The notes below the pieces were generated by a model. The model did no database searches and was not told the origin of the DNA. It was given only the letters and a program-made list of their open reading frames with translations. The translations under genes and the position numbers were made by a program. Below are positions 14,403 to 22,521 of a stretch of DNA of 23,624 bases, piece after piece. Source of the DNA: JBAYVY01 sp041674345 (GTDB taxonomy: Bacteria > Planctomycetota > Phycisphaerae > Phycisphaerales > Zrk34); the NCBI GenBank assembly GCA_041674345.1, contig JBAYVY010000010.1, positions 1 to 23,624 on the forward strand. Reading direction: 5' to 3'. Position 1 is the stretch's first letter; each line of letters starts with the position of its first letter.

Positions 14403-15443
14403 ATGTCCCTCACACTCGCCGAACTGGCCGAAAAAATCGGGGCCAAACTCCAGCCCGCTTCCGCTGCTTCGCGGGTGGTCACCGCCTGCGCCACGCTCGC
14501 CGATGCCGGTGACGATCAAATCAGTTTCCTCGTCAATCCCCGTTACGCTTCCCAACTGACCGCCACGCACGCCGCCGCCGTGATCGTCGGCCCCAGGGCC
14601 GCCGCGATTGATGACCGCACATTGCTGATCGCCGACGATCCCTATTTCGCCTTCCAGCAAGCCCTCGCATGGCTCCACGGCTTCCGCACCCACCCGTCTG
14701 CATTGCCCGTCCCTTCCGAAACTTCCGGGGGCGCGTCAATTCATCCCTCCGCCAAACTCGGCCAAAACGTCGTCATCCATCCCTTCGCCGTCGTCTGCGA
14801 ACAGGCCGTCATCGGCGACCGCTGCATCCTCTATCCCCACGTCTTCCTCGGCCCGCACGCACGCCTCGGCGACGATGTCCAACTCTTCCCCTCCGTCACG
14901 ATCTACGATCACTGCACGCTCGGCCATCGCGTCACCCTCCACGCCGGTTGCTCCATCGGCCACGATGGTTTCGGCTACGCCACACACAACGGCACACATC
15001 ACAAACTTCCGGGGACGGGCAACGTCGTCATCGGCGATGATGTCGAAATGGGCGCCAATTGCCAGGTCGATCGCGCCACGCTCGGCTCCACCACCATCGG
15101 CGCCGGCTCCAAGTTCTCCAACAACGTCACCATCGGTCACGGCTGCAAAATCGGCCGCCACAATCTCTTCGTCGCGCAGGTCGGACTCGCCGGCTCCGTC
15201 ACCACCGGCGATTACGTCGTCCTCGGCGGGCAGGTCGGCGTGGCCGGACACCTGGTCATCGGCGATCGCGCTCAAATCGCCGCCAAGAGCGGCATCATGA
15301 CCGACATCCCCCCCGACTCCCAATGGGGCGGCCAACCCGCGCAACCCCTCGCCGACGCCAAACGCACCATCCTCGCCGCGCAACGCGTCCCCAACCTCCT
15401 GGCCCGCATCAAAAAACTCGAACGCAAACTCGAAAACCGTTGA
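14403..15443 (+). CDS. lpxD: UDP-3-O-acylglucosamine N-acyltransferase LpxD
   Basis: This 346-residue protein catalyses the second acylation of lipid A synthesis, from 3-hydroxyacyl-ACP to UDP-3-O-acyl-glucosamine. Residues 1-95 are the uridine-binding domain starting MSLTLAELAEKIGAKL. Residues about 111-300 are left-handed beta-helix hexapeptide repeats (IGDRC, LGDDV, IGAGS). HDGFGYA is at 187-193, and the expected catalytic His is H246 in IGHGCKIG. A helical C-terminus ends at ELENR-like residues. Length matches the family (E. coli 341). The ATG at 14403 is chosen because the upstream in-frame codons come from the hairpin repeat. The linker SETSGGA at 106-111 and KLPGTG at 201-206 are encoded by copies of the 12-base word. 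Confidence 0.93.
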   Translation: MSLTLAELAEKIGAKLQPASAASRVVTACATLADAGDDQISFLVNPRYASQLTATHAAAVIVGPRAAAIDDRTLLIADDPYFAFQQALAWLHGFRTHPSALPVPSETSGGASIHPSAKLGQNVVIHPFAVVCEQAVIGDRCILYPHVFLGPHARLGDDVQLFPSVTIYDHCTLGHRVTLHAGCSIGHDGFGYATHNGTHHKLPGTGNVVIGDDVEMGANCQVDRATLGSTTIGAGSKFSNNVTIGHGCKIGRHNLFVAQVGLAGSVTTGDYVVLGGQVGVAGHLVIGDRAQIAAKSGIMTDIPPDSQWGGQPAQPLADAKRTILAAQRVPNLLARIKKLERKLENR

Positions 15444-15518
15444 TGCCGCTCCCGGCTTAGCACATCCCCATCCCACGTCCGCGCCACCGTTCGGGCTTGC
15501 CTCAACGCCTTCTTCCAC

Positions 15519-15548
15519 TTCACCCAATCAAACATCACCCAATCAAAC
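15519..15548. repeat. Direct repeat of CACCCAATCAAAC in the spacer after lpxD
   Basis: CACCCAATCAAAC occurs at 15521-15533 and again at 15536-15548. The units (TTCACCC, AATCAAA) are nearly the complement of those at 14323-14336, so lpxD is bracketed by arms of one vocabulary. The rest of the spacer (15444-15698) holds only a short direct repeat, CACCGGCATT, and the Shine-Dalgarno site of the next gene. Confidence 0.6.
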
Positions 15549-15698
15549 TTCCGTCTATTTCATCTGTAACGATCGCGCCGCCTCCATCGCCGCGTCCACC
15601 GGCATTATTCCCCGAATTCACCGGCATTCGCTTCCGCTGAATTGGATCATTCACCTGATCCAGCCCATTTTCCATCCATCATTCGCGGAGGCAAAGTC

Positions 15699-16160
15699 AT
15701 GTGTGATCGTCGTATCGGTATGTTGCTCGTGCAGCGCGGAGCCATGACCCTCGACCAGGTCGAGCGGGTTCTCGCCCGCCAGCAGACCGAACATCTGCCC
15801 TTCGGCAAACTCGCCAAACAAATGTTCCACGTCAACGACCGCGCCATCGCCCACGCCTGGGCCCAGCAGGTCGGTCGGCTCTGTCGCCACGTCGATCTGG
15901 CCTGCGAACCCAACGATCCGTCCATGCTCGCGCTGCTCAAACCCGCCGAGGCGTTCACCCGGCGCGCGTTGCCGCTGCGCGTTGATGCCGGGGTGTTGAT
16001 CGTCGCCACGACCATCACCGACCTGCCCGAAGCCGCCGTCCTGCTGGGCATGCGCACGCAGCGCCCCATCGAGTTCGTCCTCGCCGACCACCACCAACTC
16101 GAACACTTCATCCTCCGCCGCTACGAATCCGCCTCGACGCCGGCTCCGCGAAACGCATGA
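15699..16160 (+). CDS. Stand-alone MshEN/GspE N-terminal-like domain protein
   Basis: The ATG at 15699 has GGAGG seven bases upstream, so this start is preferred to the one 57 bases earlier; it gives 153 residues. The opening RRIGMLLVQRGAMTLDQVERVLARQQ is the usual first helix-pair of the MshEN (GspE N-terminal) domain, and FGKLAKQM with HAWAQQVG continues it. The segment LKPAEAFTRRALPLRVDAGVLIVATT matches the second half, where GspE and PilB have FRRLPLxxxxxxLxVAMADP. No ATPase domain follows. In this family the domain binds cyclic-di-GMP or cooperates with secretion/pilus ATPases. Here it is a single-domain protein, and its partner is not in the window. A hairpin follows the stop codon. Confidence 0.75.
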   Translation: MCDRRIGMLLVQRGAMTLDQVERVLARQQTEHLPFGKLAKQMFHVNDRAIAHAWAQQVGRLCRHVDLACEPNDPSMLALLKPAEAFTRRALPLRVDAGVLIVATTITDLPEAAVLLGMRTQRPIEFVLADHHQLEHFILRRYESASTPAPRNA

Positions 16161-16173
16161 CCTCCCTCCCCAC

Positions 16174-16196
16174 AGCCGCGACCTGACAGGTCGCGG
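16174..16196 (+). terminator. Hairpin after the MshEN-like gene
   Basis: GCCGCGACCTG and CAGGTCGCGGC pair around one central base, 13 bases after the stop codon. There is no run of T, so this may be a non-canonical terminator or simply an end-stabilising hairpin. Confidence 0.5.
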
Positions 16197-16210
16197 CAAG
16201 CGCCGTCCGC

Positions 16211-16240
16211 TTGACCGATTTTGTACGGATTCGGTAGAGT
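16211..16240 (+). promoter_or_regulatory. Sigma-70-like promoter of a short transcription unit
   Basis: A -35 box TTGACC (16211-16216), a spacer of 18 bases and a -10 box TAGAGT (16235-16240) are present. Transcription would begin near 16247 and run through a small hairpin (CCCGATC facing GATCGGG, 16256-16274) to the 13-codon ORF at 16325. No annotated-size gene follows on this strand, so the promoter appears to serve only the short unit. Confidence 0.5.
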
Positions 16241-16324
16241 ATTCCCATTGCAACCCCCGATCACCGGGATCGGGCGGCTGCGTCAATGCACCGGAGGCCG
16301 ATCTTTTTCGCCGGAGGTTTCTTC

Positions 16325-16366
16325 ATGCCAAAGATGCCTGCCCCCCGCTCCAGCCACGAAGCATGA
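16325..16366 (+). CDS. 13-codon ORF (MPKMPAPRSSHEA) with strong ribosome-binding site
   Basis: The ORF begins at an ATG with GGAGG seven bases upstream (16313-16317) and ends at TGA. A second CCGGAGG stands 20 bases earlier. It follows a promoter-like sequence and precedes a GC-rich hairpin, so promoter, ribosome-binding site, ORF and hairpin fit in 180 bases. The peptide is short, with Pro, Arg and Lys. It may be a true micropeptide, or the transcript may act as a small RNA and the ORF be incidental. I know of no family. Confidence 0.35.
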   Translation: MPKMPAPRSSHEA

Positions 16367-16371
16367 CGCTC

Positions 16372-16393
16372 CCCGCCCGCTGAAGCGGGCGGG
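16372..16393 (+). terminator. GC-rich hairpin after the 13-codon ORF
   Basis: CCCGCCCGC and GCGGGCGGG pair around TGAA, starting six bases after the TGA. There is no T tract. It would end the short plus-strand transcript. Confidence 0.5.
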
Positions 16394-16398
16394 CCGAG

Positions 16399-16419
16399 GG
16401 GGAGGTGTCACGCCTCCCC
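16399..16419 (-). terminator. Hairpin overlapping the end of the ABC exporter gene
   Basis: GGGGAGG (16399-16405) and CCTCCCC (16413-16419) flank a seven-base loop that includes the stop codon of the minus-strand exporter gene. With the adjacent hairpin at 16372 it may form a two-way stop between convergent units. Confidence 0.4.
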
Positions 16420-18222
16420 GGCGTGCAGGAACTGGCGATAGAGATTCGCGTAGATGCCGCCGGTGACCAGCAGGTCGTTGTGGGTGCCGCGTTCGACGAT
16501 TCGTCCGTCCTCCAGCACCAGCACGCACGTGGCGTTGCGGATCGTGCTCAGCCGGTGCGCGACGACGAAGTTGGTGCGGTTTTCCAGCAACCGTTCCAGC
16601 GCTTTTTGGATGCGGGCCTCGGTCATCGTATCGACGGAACTGGTGGCTTCGTCGAGGATCAATATCCGGGGGTTGGCGAGCATGGCGCGTGTGAAGCAGA
16701 TGAGTTGTCGCTGACCCAGCGAGATGCTTCCGCCGCGTTCGCCGACCTGGGTGTTCAGGCCATCGGGCAGGGATTCGAGGATGTCCAGGCAGTCCAGCCG
16801 CCTGGCCGCTTCGCGCACATCATCGTCGGTCGCGTCGGGTTTGCCGAAGCGGATGTTGCTCATCACCGTACCGGTGAACAGGAAGTTTTGTTGCAACACG
16901 ATGCCCATTTGCCGGTGCAGCGAGCGCGAGGCGATGGTGGTGATGTCGATGGAGTCGATGAGCACCCTGCCGCCGTCGGGCAGGTAGAACTTGGAGATGA
17001 GGTTGATGATGGACGACTTGCCGCTGCCGGTTTCACCGACCAGCGCGAGGGTCTGTCCCGGCTCGGCGACGAAGCTGATGTCATGCAATACCGGGCGATC
17101 TTTGACATATGAAAAATGCACGTGCTGGAACTCGACTTTCCCGGTGATCGTCGGCAAATCCACGGCGTCCGGCGGGTCGGTCCAGTCGGGCTTCGTGTCG
17201 AGCAACCGGAAAACGCGCTCCGCCCCGGCCATCGCGGTCAGCGCCTGGTTGTACATCTGCCCGATCACGCCGACCGGCTGGAAAAACAGCCCGGCCATGA
17301 AGAAGAAGATCACGATGTCGCCGACGTCGGCCCAGCCGCGCATCACCTGGAATCCCCCGCCGATCAGCAGGATCGCCAGGAACACCTGGTTGTTGAATTC
17401 CAGCAGGGGCAGGTAGATGCCGGTGGTGCGGGCGACATCAACGTTGTATCGCCCGTGATCCTCCACCAGCGCGCCGAACAGTCCGGCGTTGACATCCTGG
17501 CGGACGAACCCCTGCGTGACGCGGATGCCGCTGACCGACTCGGCGAGCGTCGCCGTCACCCGGCTGAAACTCTCCTGGATGATGCGATACCCGCGCGACA
17601 GCCGGACGCGGAAGTATCGGTTGATCGCCCACAGCACCGGCACCATGACGGCGATGACACAGAACAACTGGATGTCGTACCACGCCATGACGGCCGCGGC
17701 GACCAGTCCCTGGCCCAGTTGCACCAGCGAGACGAACAGCACGTCCTGCACGCCGACTCGCACGGCTTCGACGTCGCTGAGCATCCGGCTCAAAATCCGC
17801 CCCAGTTTCATGCGGTTGAAAAACGCCATCGGCAACGTCTGAATGTGGCGGAACAGATCGGCGCGCAAATCCTGCACGACGCGCTCGCCCAGGTTCAGCG
17901 CCAGTTTGACGCGGTAGTGCATGACCCATTGCGTGAACAGCGACAACAGACCGAACGCGATCGCGCCGATCATCACGCCGGGCACGTCGCGATTGTTGAT
18001 CGGCCCCTTGATCGTCCAGCCGATCACCAGCGGCAGCAGCGGCAACTGAATCGAGCGGATCACCACGATGAAAAACAGCCAGTTGCGTTGAGCCGCATAG
18101 GGCCGGGTGTACCGCATCAGCCGCCGGATCAGCCCGAAATCCAGCGGGCGCTGCTCGGTTTCCTGCTCCTCGCGTTTGAGGACGGTGATCGTTTTCGTGC
18201 CGGGGTTGTTGGAAACGTTCAT
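16408..18222 (-). CDS. ABC exporter half-transporter, second subunit (variant signature motif)
   Basis: The ATG at 18222 with GGAGG seven bases upstream gives 604 residues (MNVSNNPGTK...). The open frame extends further up, but that is overlap with the upstream gene. An exporter-type membrane domain with six helices covers about 30-330, and the nucleotide-binding domain about 360-595. The latter has Walker A GETGSGKSS, Walker B ILILD with the catalytic Glu E525 (LDEATSSVD), and the H-loop AHRLST at 555-560. The signature is ISLGQ (500-504) instead of LSGGQ. With its neighbour it makes a heterodimer: this subunit provides the complete Walker side of one site and the altered signature of the other. 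The cargo (lipid, drug or peptide) is unknown. Confidence 0.88.
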   Translation of the reverse strand: MNVSNNPGTKTITVLKREEQETEQRPLDFGLIRRLMRYTRPYAAQRNWLFFIVVIRSIQLPLLPLVIGWTIKGPINNRDVPGVMIGAIAFGLLSLFTQWVMHYRVKLALNLGERVVQDLRADLFRHIQTLPMAFFNRMKLGRILSRMLSDVEAVRVGVQDVLFVSLVQLGQGLVAAAVMAWYDIQLFCVIAVMVPVLWAINRYFRVRLSRGYRIIQESFSRVTATLAESVSGIRVTQGFVRQDVNAGLFGALVEDHGRYNVDVARTTGIYLPLLEFNNQVFLAILLIGGGFQVMRGWADVGDIVIFFFMAGLFFQPVGVIGQMYNQALTAMAGAERVFRLLDTKPDWTDPPDAVDLPTITGKVEFQHVHFSYVKDRPVLHDISFVAEPGQTLALVGETGSGKSSIINLISKFYLPDGGRVLIDSIDITTIASRSLHRQMGIVLQQNFLFTGTVMSNIRFGKPDATDDDVREAARRLDCLDILESLPDGLNTQVGERGGSISLGQRQLICFTRAMLANPRILILDEATSSVDTMTEARIQKALERLLENRTNFVVAHRLSTIRNATCVLVLEDGRIVERGTHNDLLVTGGIYANLYRQFLHAGEA

Positions 18223-20261
18223 TTCGCGTCCTCCGGTTTGAAGCCGAGCAACCGGCGACTCTCCGAATCGGCGCTTTGCAACATCGCCGCGAAACGATAG
18301 TGACCCTGACTTCGCATCAACTGTTCGTGCGTGCCTCGCTGGGCGATCCGGCCCTGTTCGATCACCATCACCACATCCGCCCGACGCAACGTGCTCAGCC
18401 GGTGCGCCACGACGAACGTGGTGCGGCCTTCCATCGCGCGGTCCATCGCTTCGAGAATCTCGCCCTCGGTCTGCGGGTCGATCGCGGCGGTCGGATCGTC
18501 GAGCAACAGAATCGGCGGCTCCAGCAGCACGGCCCGCGCGATCGCCAGTCGTTGCCGCTGCCCGCCCGACAGGTCGCCGCCGCCTTCGGTAATGACCGTG
18601 TCGTAACCGTGCGGCATTTCCATGATGAAGTCGTGGGCGGCGGCGATCCGGGCGGCGGCGATGATTTGTTCGCGGCTGGCGTCGGGGTGGCCGAACGCGA
18701 TGTTGGCCGCGATCGTGTTGGAAAACAGGAACGATTCCTGGAACACCAGCCCGATGTTGCGTCGCAGGGCGTCCACGTCGTAGCGGCGAACGTCCACGTC
18801 GTCGATCATCACGCTGCCGATGGTCGGATCGTAGAAGCGCGGAATGAGCGACAGCAGCGTGCTTTTGCCGCAGCCGGTGGGACCGACCACCGCGACGCAC
18901 TGGCCGGGGTGTACGGTGAAACAGACATCGCGCAGGATCGGATCGGTTTCCTTGTAGGCGAAGCTGACGCGATCGAAGGCGACCTTGCCGCGGGAACGTT
19001 TGATGGGCACGGGCACGGCGGGGCTGGTGATGGTGACGGGGGCGTCGAGGACTTCAAAGACGCGGCGAGCGCCGGTGAGGGCCTGTTGAACGGAGTTGGA
19101 GATGTTGGCGATGTTGGCGATCTGGCCGGAGAATTGTTGCAAAAGCCCGGCGAAGACGAGCAGTTGCCCGATGGAGATGCCGACGGCGCGGGCCTGTTCG
19201 GGGTCGGGGGTTTGACTGAAACGCACGGCGAGCCATCCGCCGTAGGCCAGGAGAACGACGAGGTTGATTTGCGTGAGCATGCCGATGGCGGGCTGGAAGA
19301 AGGAGACGCGGGTGAAAATCCAGCGTTTCTGATCGGCGACGCGGGCGTTGGCTTTTCCGAAGCGATGGATTTCCTCGTCCTGTCGGGCGAAGCCCTTGAC
19401 GACGTGGACGCCCTGCACGTTTTCGGATAACGCGAGGATCATCTGGTCCACCAGTTCACGGTTTTCCCGATAGGCGGGTTTGACGGCCCGGCCGAACCAG
19501 GTGGACATGAACCACAACAGCGGCGTGGTGGCCAGGCACGCGACGGTCAGCCACACGTGAATGTTGAGCATGTAAACGGCATAGTAGATCAGCGAGAGGA
19601 AAAGAATCACCGACTGCACGACGACCTGATCGACGAACATGCGGACGGACTGCACGTCGCCGGTGACGCGGTTGATGATGGAGCCGGATGCGTTGGCGTC
19701 GTAGAAACGAAAGCTGAGCCGCTGAAGTTTGGCGTACACGCGCTGGCGGAGATCGACGACGATTTGCGCGTTGATGAGTTTGCCGATTTCGACGGCGTTG
19801 AAGTAATTGAGCACGCCGCGAATCATGGCGAAGGCGAGCACCGCGGCGGCGATGGCGGCGAGGACGAGCATCGGCGCCTGTTTCCAGGCGTCGGGCGGCC
19901 GCACACTGAAAGGCCAGCGTGGTTCCTTCGGCACGGCGTCGTGAATGCAGAACGGCTTGGGCAGGGGCTTGCCGAGTTGGAGGGCCGTGTCGAGGTTGTT
20001 GTAGTAATCGCCCTGGGCGCGAAGAACGGCGGCGGGGAAGGCGTCGGAATGGGAGAAGAACGCGAAGTTGATGTAATCGACGCCCAGGCCCACCAGCGCC
20101 AGTCCGCTGACGCCCAGCGCCAGCAGAATGACTTGCAGGCCGATGACCTTGGCGCATCCGCGGCGATACTTCCACGTGAGTGAGAGCATTCGGCGGATCA
20201 GTTGCCAGTTCGTCGGCTCGTCGGTGTGGGGCGCCCGTGGGGGCATATCAGCGCGGCTCAT
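18219..20261 (-). CDS. ABC exporter half-transporter, first subunit (Asp in place of catalytic Glu)
   Basis: This 680-residue protein begins with a cytoplasmic segment, then a membrane domain. Between helices 1 and 2 is an extracytoplasmic loop of about 65 residues (about 68-130), longer than in MsbA-type exporters. The nucleotide-binding domain at about 430-660 has Walker A GPTGCGKST (460-468), a canonical LSGGQ signature (564-568), Walker B D588 and the H-loop His H620. The residue after Walker B is Asp D589 (LLLDDPTAA), not the usual catalytic Glu. The stop overlaps the start of the second subunit by ATGA, which suggests translational coupling and equal production. The pair has the asymmetry of heterodimeric exporters such as TmrAB or BmrCD. 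Confidence 0.88.
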   Translation of the reverse strand: MSRADMPPRAPHTDEPTNWQLIRRMLSLTWKYRRGCAKVIGLQVILLALGVSGLALVGLGVDYINFAFFSHSDAFPAAVLRAQGDYYNNLDTALQLGKPLPKPFCIHDAVPKEPRWPFSVRPPDAWKQAPMLVLAAIAAAVLAFAMIRGVLNYFNAVEIGKLINAQIVVDLRQRVYAKLQRLSFRFYDANASGSIINRVTGDVQSVRMFVDQVVVQSVILFLSLIYYAVYMLNIHVWLTVACLATTPLLWFMSTWFGRAVKPAYRENRELVDQMILALSENVQGVHVVKGFARQDEEIHRFGKANARVADQKRWIFTRVSFFQPAIGMLTQINLVVLLAYGGWLAVRFSQTPDPEQARAVGISIGQLLVFAGLLQQFSGQIANIANISNSVQQALTGARRVFEVLDAPVTITSPAVPVPIKRSRGKVAFDRVSFAYKETDPILRDVCFTVHPGQCVAVVGPTGCGKSTLLSLIPRFYDPTIGSVMIDDVDVRRYDVDALRRNIGLVFQESFLFSNTIAANIAFGHPDASREQIIAAARIAAAHDFIMEMPHGYDTVITEGGGDLSGGQRQRLAIARAVLLEPPILLLDDPTAAIDPQTEGEILEAMDRAMEGRTTFVVAHRLSTLRRADVVMVIEQGRIAQRGTHEQLMRSQGHYRFAAMLQSADSESRRLLGFKPEDAK

Positions 20262-20308
20262 CGCCAGTTCATTCCATGAATGCGCCGGGGTGGGGCCGCC
20301 GCATGGTC

Positions 20309-20328
20309 GCCCGCCGCCGATGGCGGGC
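20309..20328 (-). terminator. Hairpin between the thioredoxin-fold genes and the ABC exporter
   Basis: GCCCGCC and GGCGGGC pair around six bases, about 60 bases past the stop of the thioredoxin-fold gene. There is no T tract on the minus strand. Because a promoter candidate for the exporter is just upstream, the hairpin would lie in its leader, so it may be an attenuator instead. Confidence 0.35.
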
Positions 20329-20358
20329 CGTCATGCCGGACGGTGCGCAACGAATCCC

Positions 20359-20386
20359 ATCATAGTCCGATGAACGGCACGGGCAA
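20359..20386 (-). promoter_or_regulatory. Candidate promoter for the ABC exporter pair
   Basis: On the minus strand TTGCCC (-35, 20386-20381) is separated by 16 bases from TATGAT (-10, 20364-20359). Transcription would start near 20352, about 90 bases before the first exporter ATG at 20261. It lies right after the stop of the preceding thioredoxin-fold gene. Confidence 0.45.
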
Positions 20387-20388
20387 AC

Positions 20389-21420
20389 TCACAGCTTCCA
20401 TGCGGAGGTATAAATCGTCGCCTGTCGCCCGGCCATCGTGTCAGGGTATTTTTTGGAAAGTTGATCGAGCAGATGGCGAATGCTGACCTTGTCCGGCGAG
20501 GGCCCGTCGGGGAGCTTCGAGACGTTGGGCGGTAGAACGAAGGAAGGGCAATTGTAGGCCTGAACGCGAATCTTCATCAACAATTCAGCGGCTTTGAGTT
20601 CCTCCTGGAAGGTCGTGTCGGCTTTGAGTTTTTTTTCCAACTCGATCCAGGGCGCGCCCAGTTCGTCCCCTTTCAACAGCGTCACCATATGACGAACGCG
20701 CTCGTGGGTGTTGATCGCATACTCGGCGGTCGCCGTGGTGGCGATCTCCAGTTGCTTCTGTGACCACGCCGCCAGGCGGTCCAGCAGCAACCGGGCTTCA
20801 TCGTGTTGGGGTTGTCGGTCGGCGGCGGCGGCGGCCCGCACGCGTTTGAGCATCCCGGTCATGTTGCTCGAAAACGAACTGAGCATCGTCGCTTCACGCT
20901 TCATGGCTTTCAGGTCATGGCCGGACAACAGGAACCCGGGATTGGCCTGCACGGTCTGATCGACCTTCGCAAGCACCGCGTTGGGAGCGCCGCCGGCGAC
21001 CATTTTCCCGGCGGCGTCGAACAGGTAGCAATGCGGCAGCGGCAGCTTGTTGGGTACGCCCTGCATGCGAAACTGATCCACCACCGACACCGAATCATCA
21101 CGGGCGTAGTTCATCCATCCCGCGCCGATGCCCAGCGGGTCCGCCTCCGTTCCGTTGATGGCGATCACCGTGAGCAATTCACGCGGATATTTCTTGCGGA
21201 CCTTGGCCAGTTCGGCCAGAAACGCCAGGCGATCCGGTTGATCCTGTGCGGCAAAGTAACCGCACAGCACCACGCGCCCCTGTAAATCATCCGGCACCAG
21301 TTGCGGGCCAAACACATATTTGCCAGGTTGCACGCCGACCAGCGTCGGATCGGCCGCCCGCGACACTCCGGCCAGCACGCACAAAACCGTGACGACCCCA
21401 ATGCGGAAAACGTTTCGCAT
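20389..21420 (-). CDS. Exported TlpA-like thioredoxin-fold protein lacking the CxxC (DQPD)
   Basis: This 343-residue protein has a Sec signal peptide (residues 1-22, ending SRAA). It is a paralog of the protein encoded at 21502-22521: both have the order signal peptide, TLxGVxxGxY, LxGRVVL strand, thioredoxin-like domain to about 170, a long helical region to about 310, and the same C-terminal end (YPDT...SAWKL). At the position of the redox motif this copy has D60-Q61-P62-D63, so both cysteines are replaced by Asp and it cannot do dithiol exchange. It may have become a binding or scaffold protein. The paralog lies 81 bases upstream on the same strand. A TATAAT formed by the last codons of that paralog may serve as its -10 box. 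Confidence 0.75.
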   Translation of the reverse strand: MRNVFRIGVVTVLCVLAGVSRAADPTLVGVQPGKYVFGPQLVPDDLQGRVVLCGYFAAQDQPDRLAFLAELAKVRKKYPRELLTVIAINGTEADPLGIGAGWMNYARDDSVSVVDQFRMQGVPNKLPLPHCYLFDAAGKMVAGGAPNAVLAKVDQTVQANPGFLLSGHDLKAMKREATMLSSFSSNMTGMLKRVRAAAAADRQPQHDEARLLLDRLAAWSQKQLEIATTATAEYAINTHERVRHMVTLLKGDELGAPWIELEKKLKADTTFQEELKAAELLMKIRVQAYNCPSFVLPPNVSKLPDGPSPDKVSIRHLLDQLSKKYPDTMAGRQATIYTSAWKL

Positions 21421-21501
21421 GTCTTGCTCCGTGATTCAATGAACCCATGACCCGACGACCGATTCATCCGTCTCCCGCGAACGTCCCGGTCGCAAGGGGC
21501 A

Positions 21502-22521
21502 TTATAGCTTCCATGCGGAAATGTATTGACCGGCCTTTTTCGCCGCGACCGTGTCGGGGTATCGCCTGGCCAGTTCTTCGAGTTGCCCACGCAGAGCCGC
21601 TTTCTCCGACGCCAGGCGCGATTCGCCGACCTGTCCCTCGCTGAACAGAGGCCCCTTGAACGCCTGTTGTTCGATGATGCCCAGCACTTGTGCCGCTTTC
21701 ATTTCATTCTGAAAACTCTTGTCCTGTTTCAGCGATTTGTCCAGTTCCGCCCAGCGATTGCCCAGTTCGTCGCCTCGCAGGAGGGACACCATTTTCCGCG
21801 TCGTTTCCAGGACGGATGCCGGGTCGTTCACCGGCTTGGCCGTGCAGGTCGCATACTGGGTGTCGGACCATTCGGTCAGGCGATCCAGCAGATACCTGGC
21901 TTCCTCGCAGCCGGTTTTTTTTTCATCACCCGCGGCGGCGCGCAATCGCTTGATCGTGCCCGACAGGTTGCCCCGCATCGCGCCGATGAAAGCCGCGTCA
22001 CGCGCCAGCACCTTGAACTCATGCCCGGCCACCAGAAAACCGGGACTGCTCTTGACCGCCTGATCGACCTTCGGCCCGACCTCCGACGGATCGCCGTCGA
22101 AGATCAGCTTGCCGGTGACGTCAAACAGGAAGCATCGCGGAAGGAATGTCGCATTGCTGCCGGGTAGATTGCCCTGATTGATGACCGACACGATGTTTTC
22201 GTGGGCGCGTGATACCCACACCGCCCCGGCATTGGCCGCGCCGCCGTCCTGGCGGTGATTGGCCACCACGATGAATTGTTCACGCGGATATTTCTTCTGC
22301 ATCTCGGTGATGTGCGGGATGTTCGCCAGGCAAGGCCCGCAGTTCACGCCCCAGTATTCAAACAGCACGACGCGGCCCTTCAGGTCCGCCGCGGTGACCG
22401 CCGGCCCCCCGGCATACTCGCCAAGGTTCACCCCCGCCAGCGTCGCTTCGCCCCGCGCCCCGGCTGCGCACGCACTGGCCACCACCATCGCCGCGACGAT
22501 CAGTTGTTTCATGCCGCTCAT
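21502..22521 (-). CDS. Exported TlpA-like thiol-disulfide protein with long helical C-terminus
   Basis: The ATG at 22521, with AGGGGA upstream, gives 339 residues (MSGMKQLIVAAMVVASACAAG...). The open frame continues to 22599, but without a signal-peptide-like start. After the signal peptide the domain has VVLFEYWGVNCGPCLANIPH, with the redox motif C61-G-P-C64, as in TlpA/ResA proteins that reduce or transfer disulfides outside the cytoplasm. The thioredoxin part ends near residue 165. The remaining 170 residues are helical and charged, are shared with the neighbouring paralog, and end in YISAWKL. I know of no name for this extra domain. Substrate and redox partner are not visible in the window. 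Confidence 0.8.
   Translation of the reverse strand: MSGMKQLIVAAMVVASACAAGARGEATLAGVNLGEYAGGPAVTAADLKGRVVLFEYWGVNCGPCLANIPHITEMQKKYPREQFIVVANHRQDGGAANAGAVWVSRAHENIVSVINQGNLPGSNATFLPRCFLFDVTGKLIFDGDPSEVGPKVDQAVKSSPGFLVAGHEFKVLARDAAFIGAMRGNLSGTIKRLRAAAGDEKKTGCEEARYLLDRLTEWSDTQYATCTAKPVNDPASVLETTRKMVSLLRGDELGNRWAELDKSLKQDKSFQNEMKAAQVLGIIEQQAFKGPLFSEGQVGESRLASEKAALRGQLEELARRYPDTVAAKKAGQYISAWKL

Noticed and set aside
16247..16393. Known structural RNA (4.5S, 6S or tmRNA) in the spacer
   Set aside because: I saw none of the conserved sequence elements of these RNAs; only a promoter, short hairpins and a 13-codon ORF are supported.
18223..18900. Upstream extension of the second ABC subunit to 830 residues
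   Set aside because: The added part overlaps the nucleotide-binding domain of the upstream gene in another frame; the ATG at 18222 has a good ribosome-binding site and an ATGA overlap.
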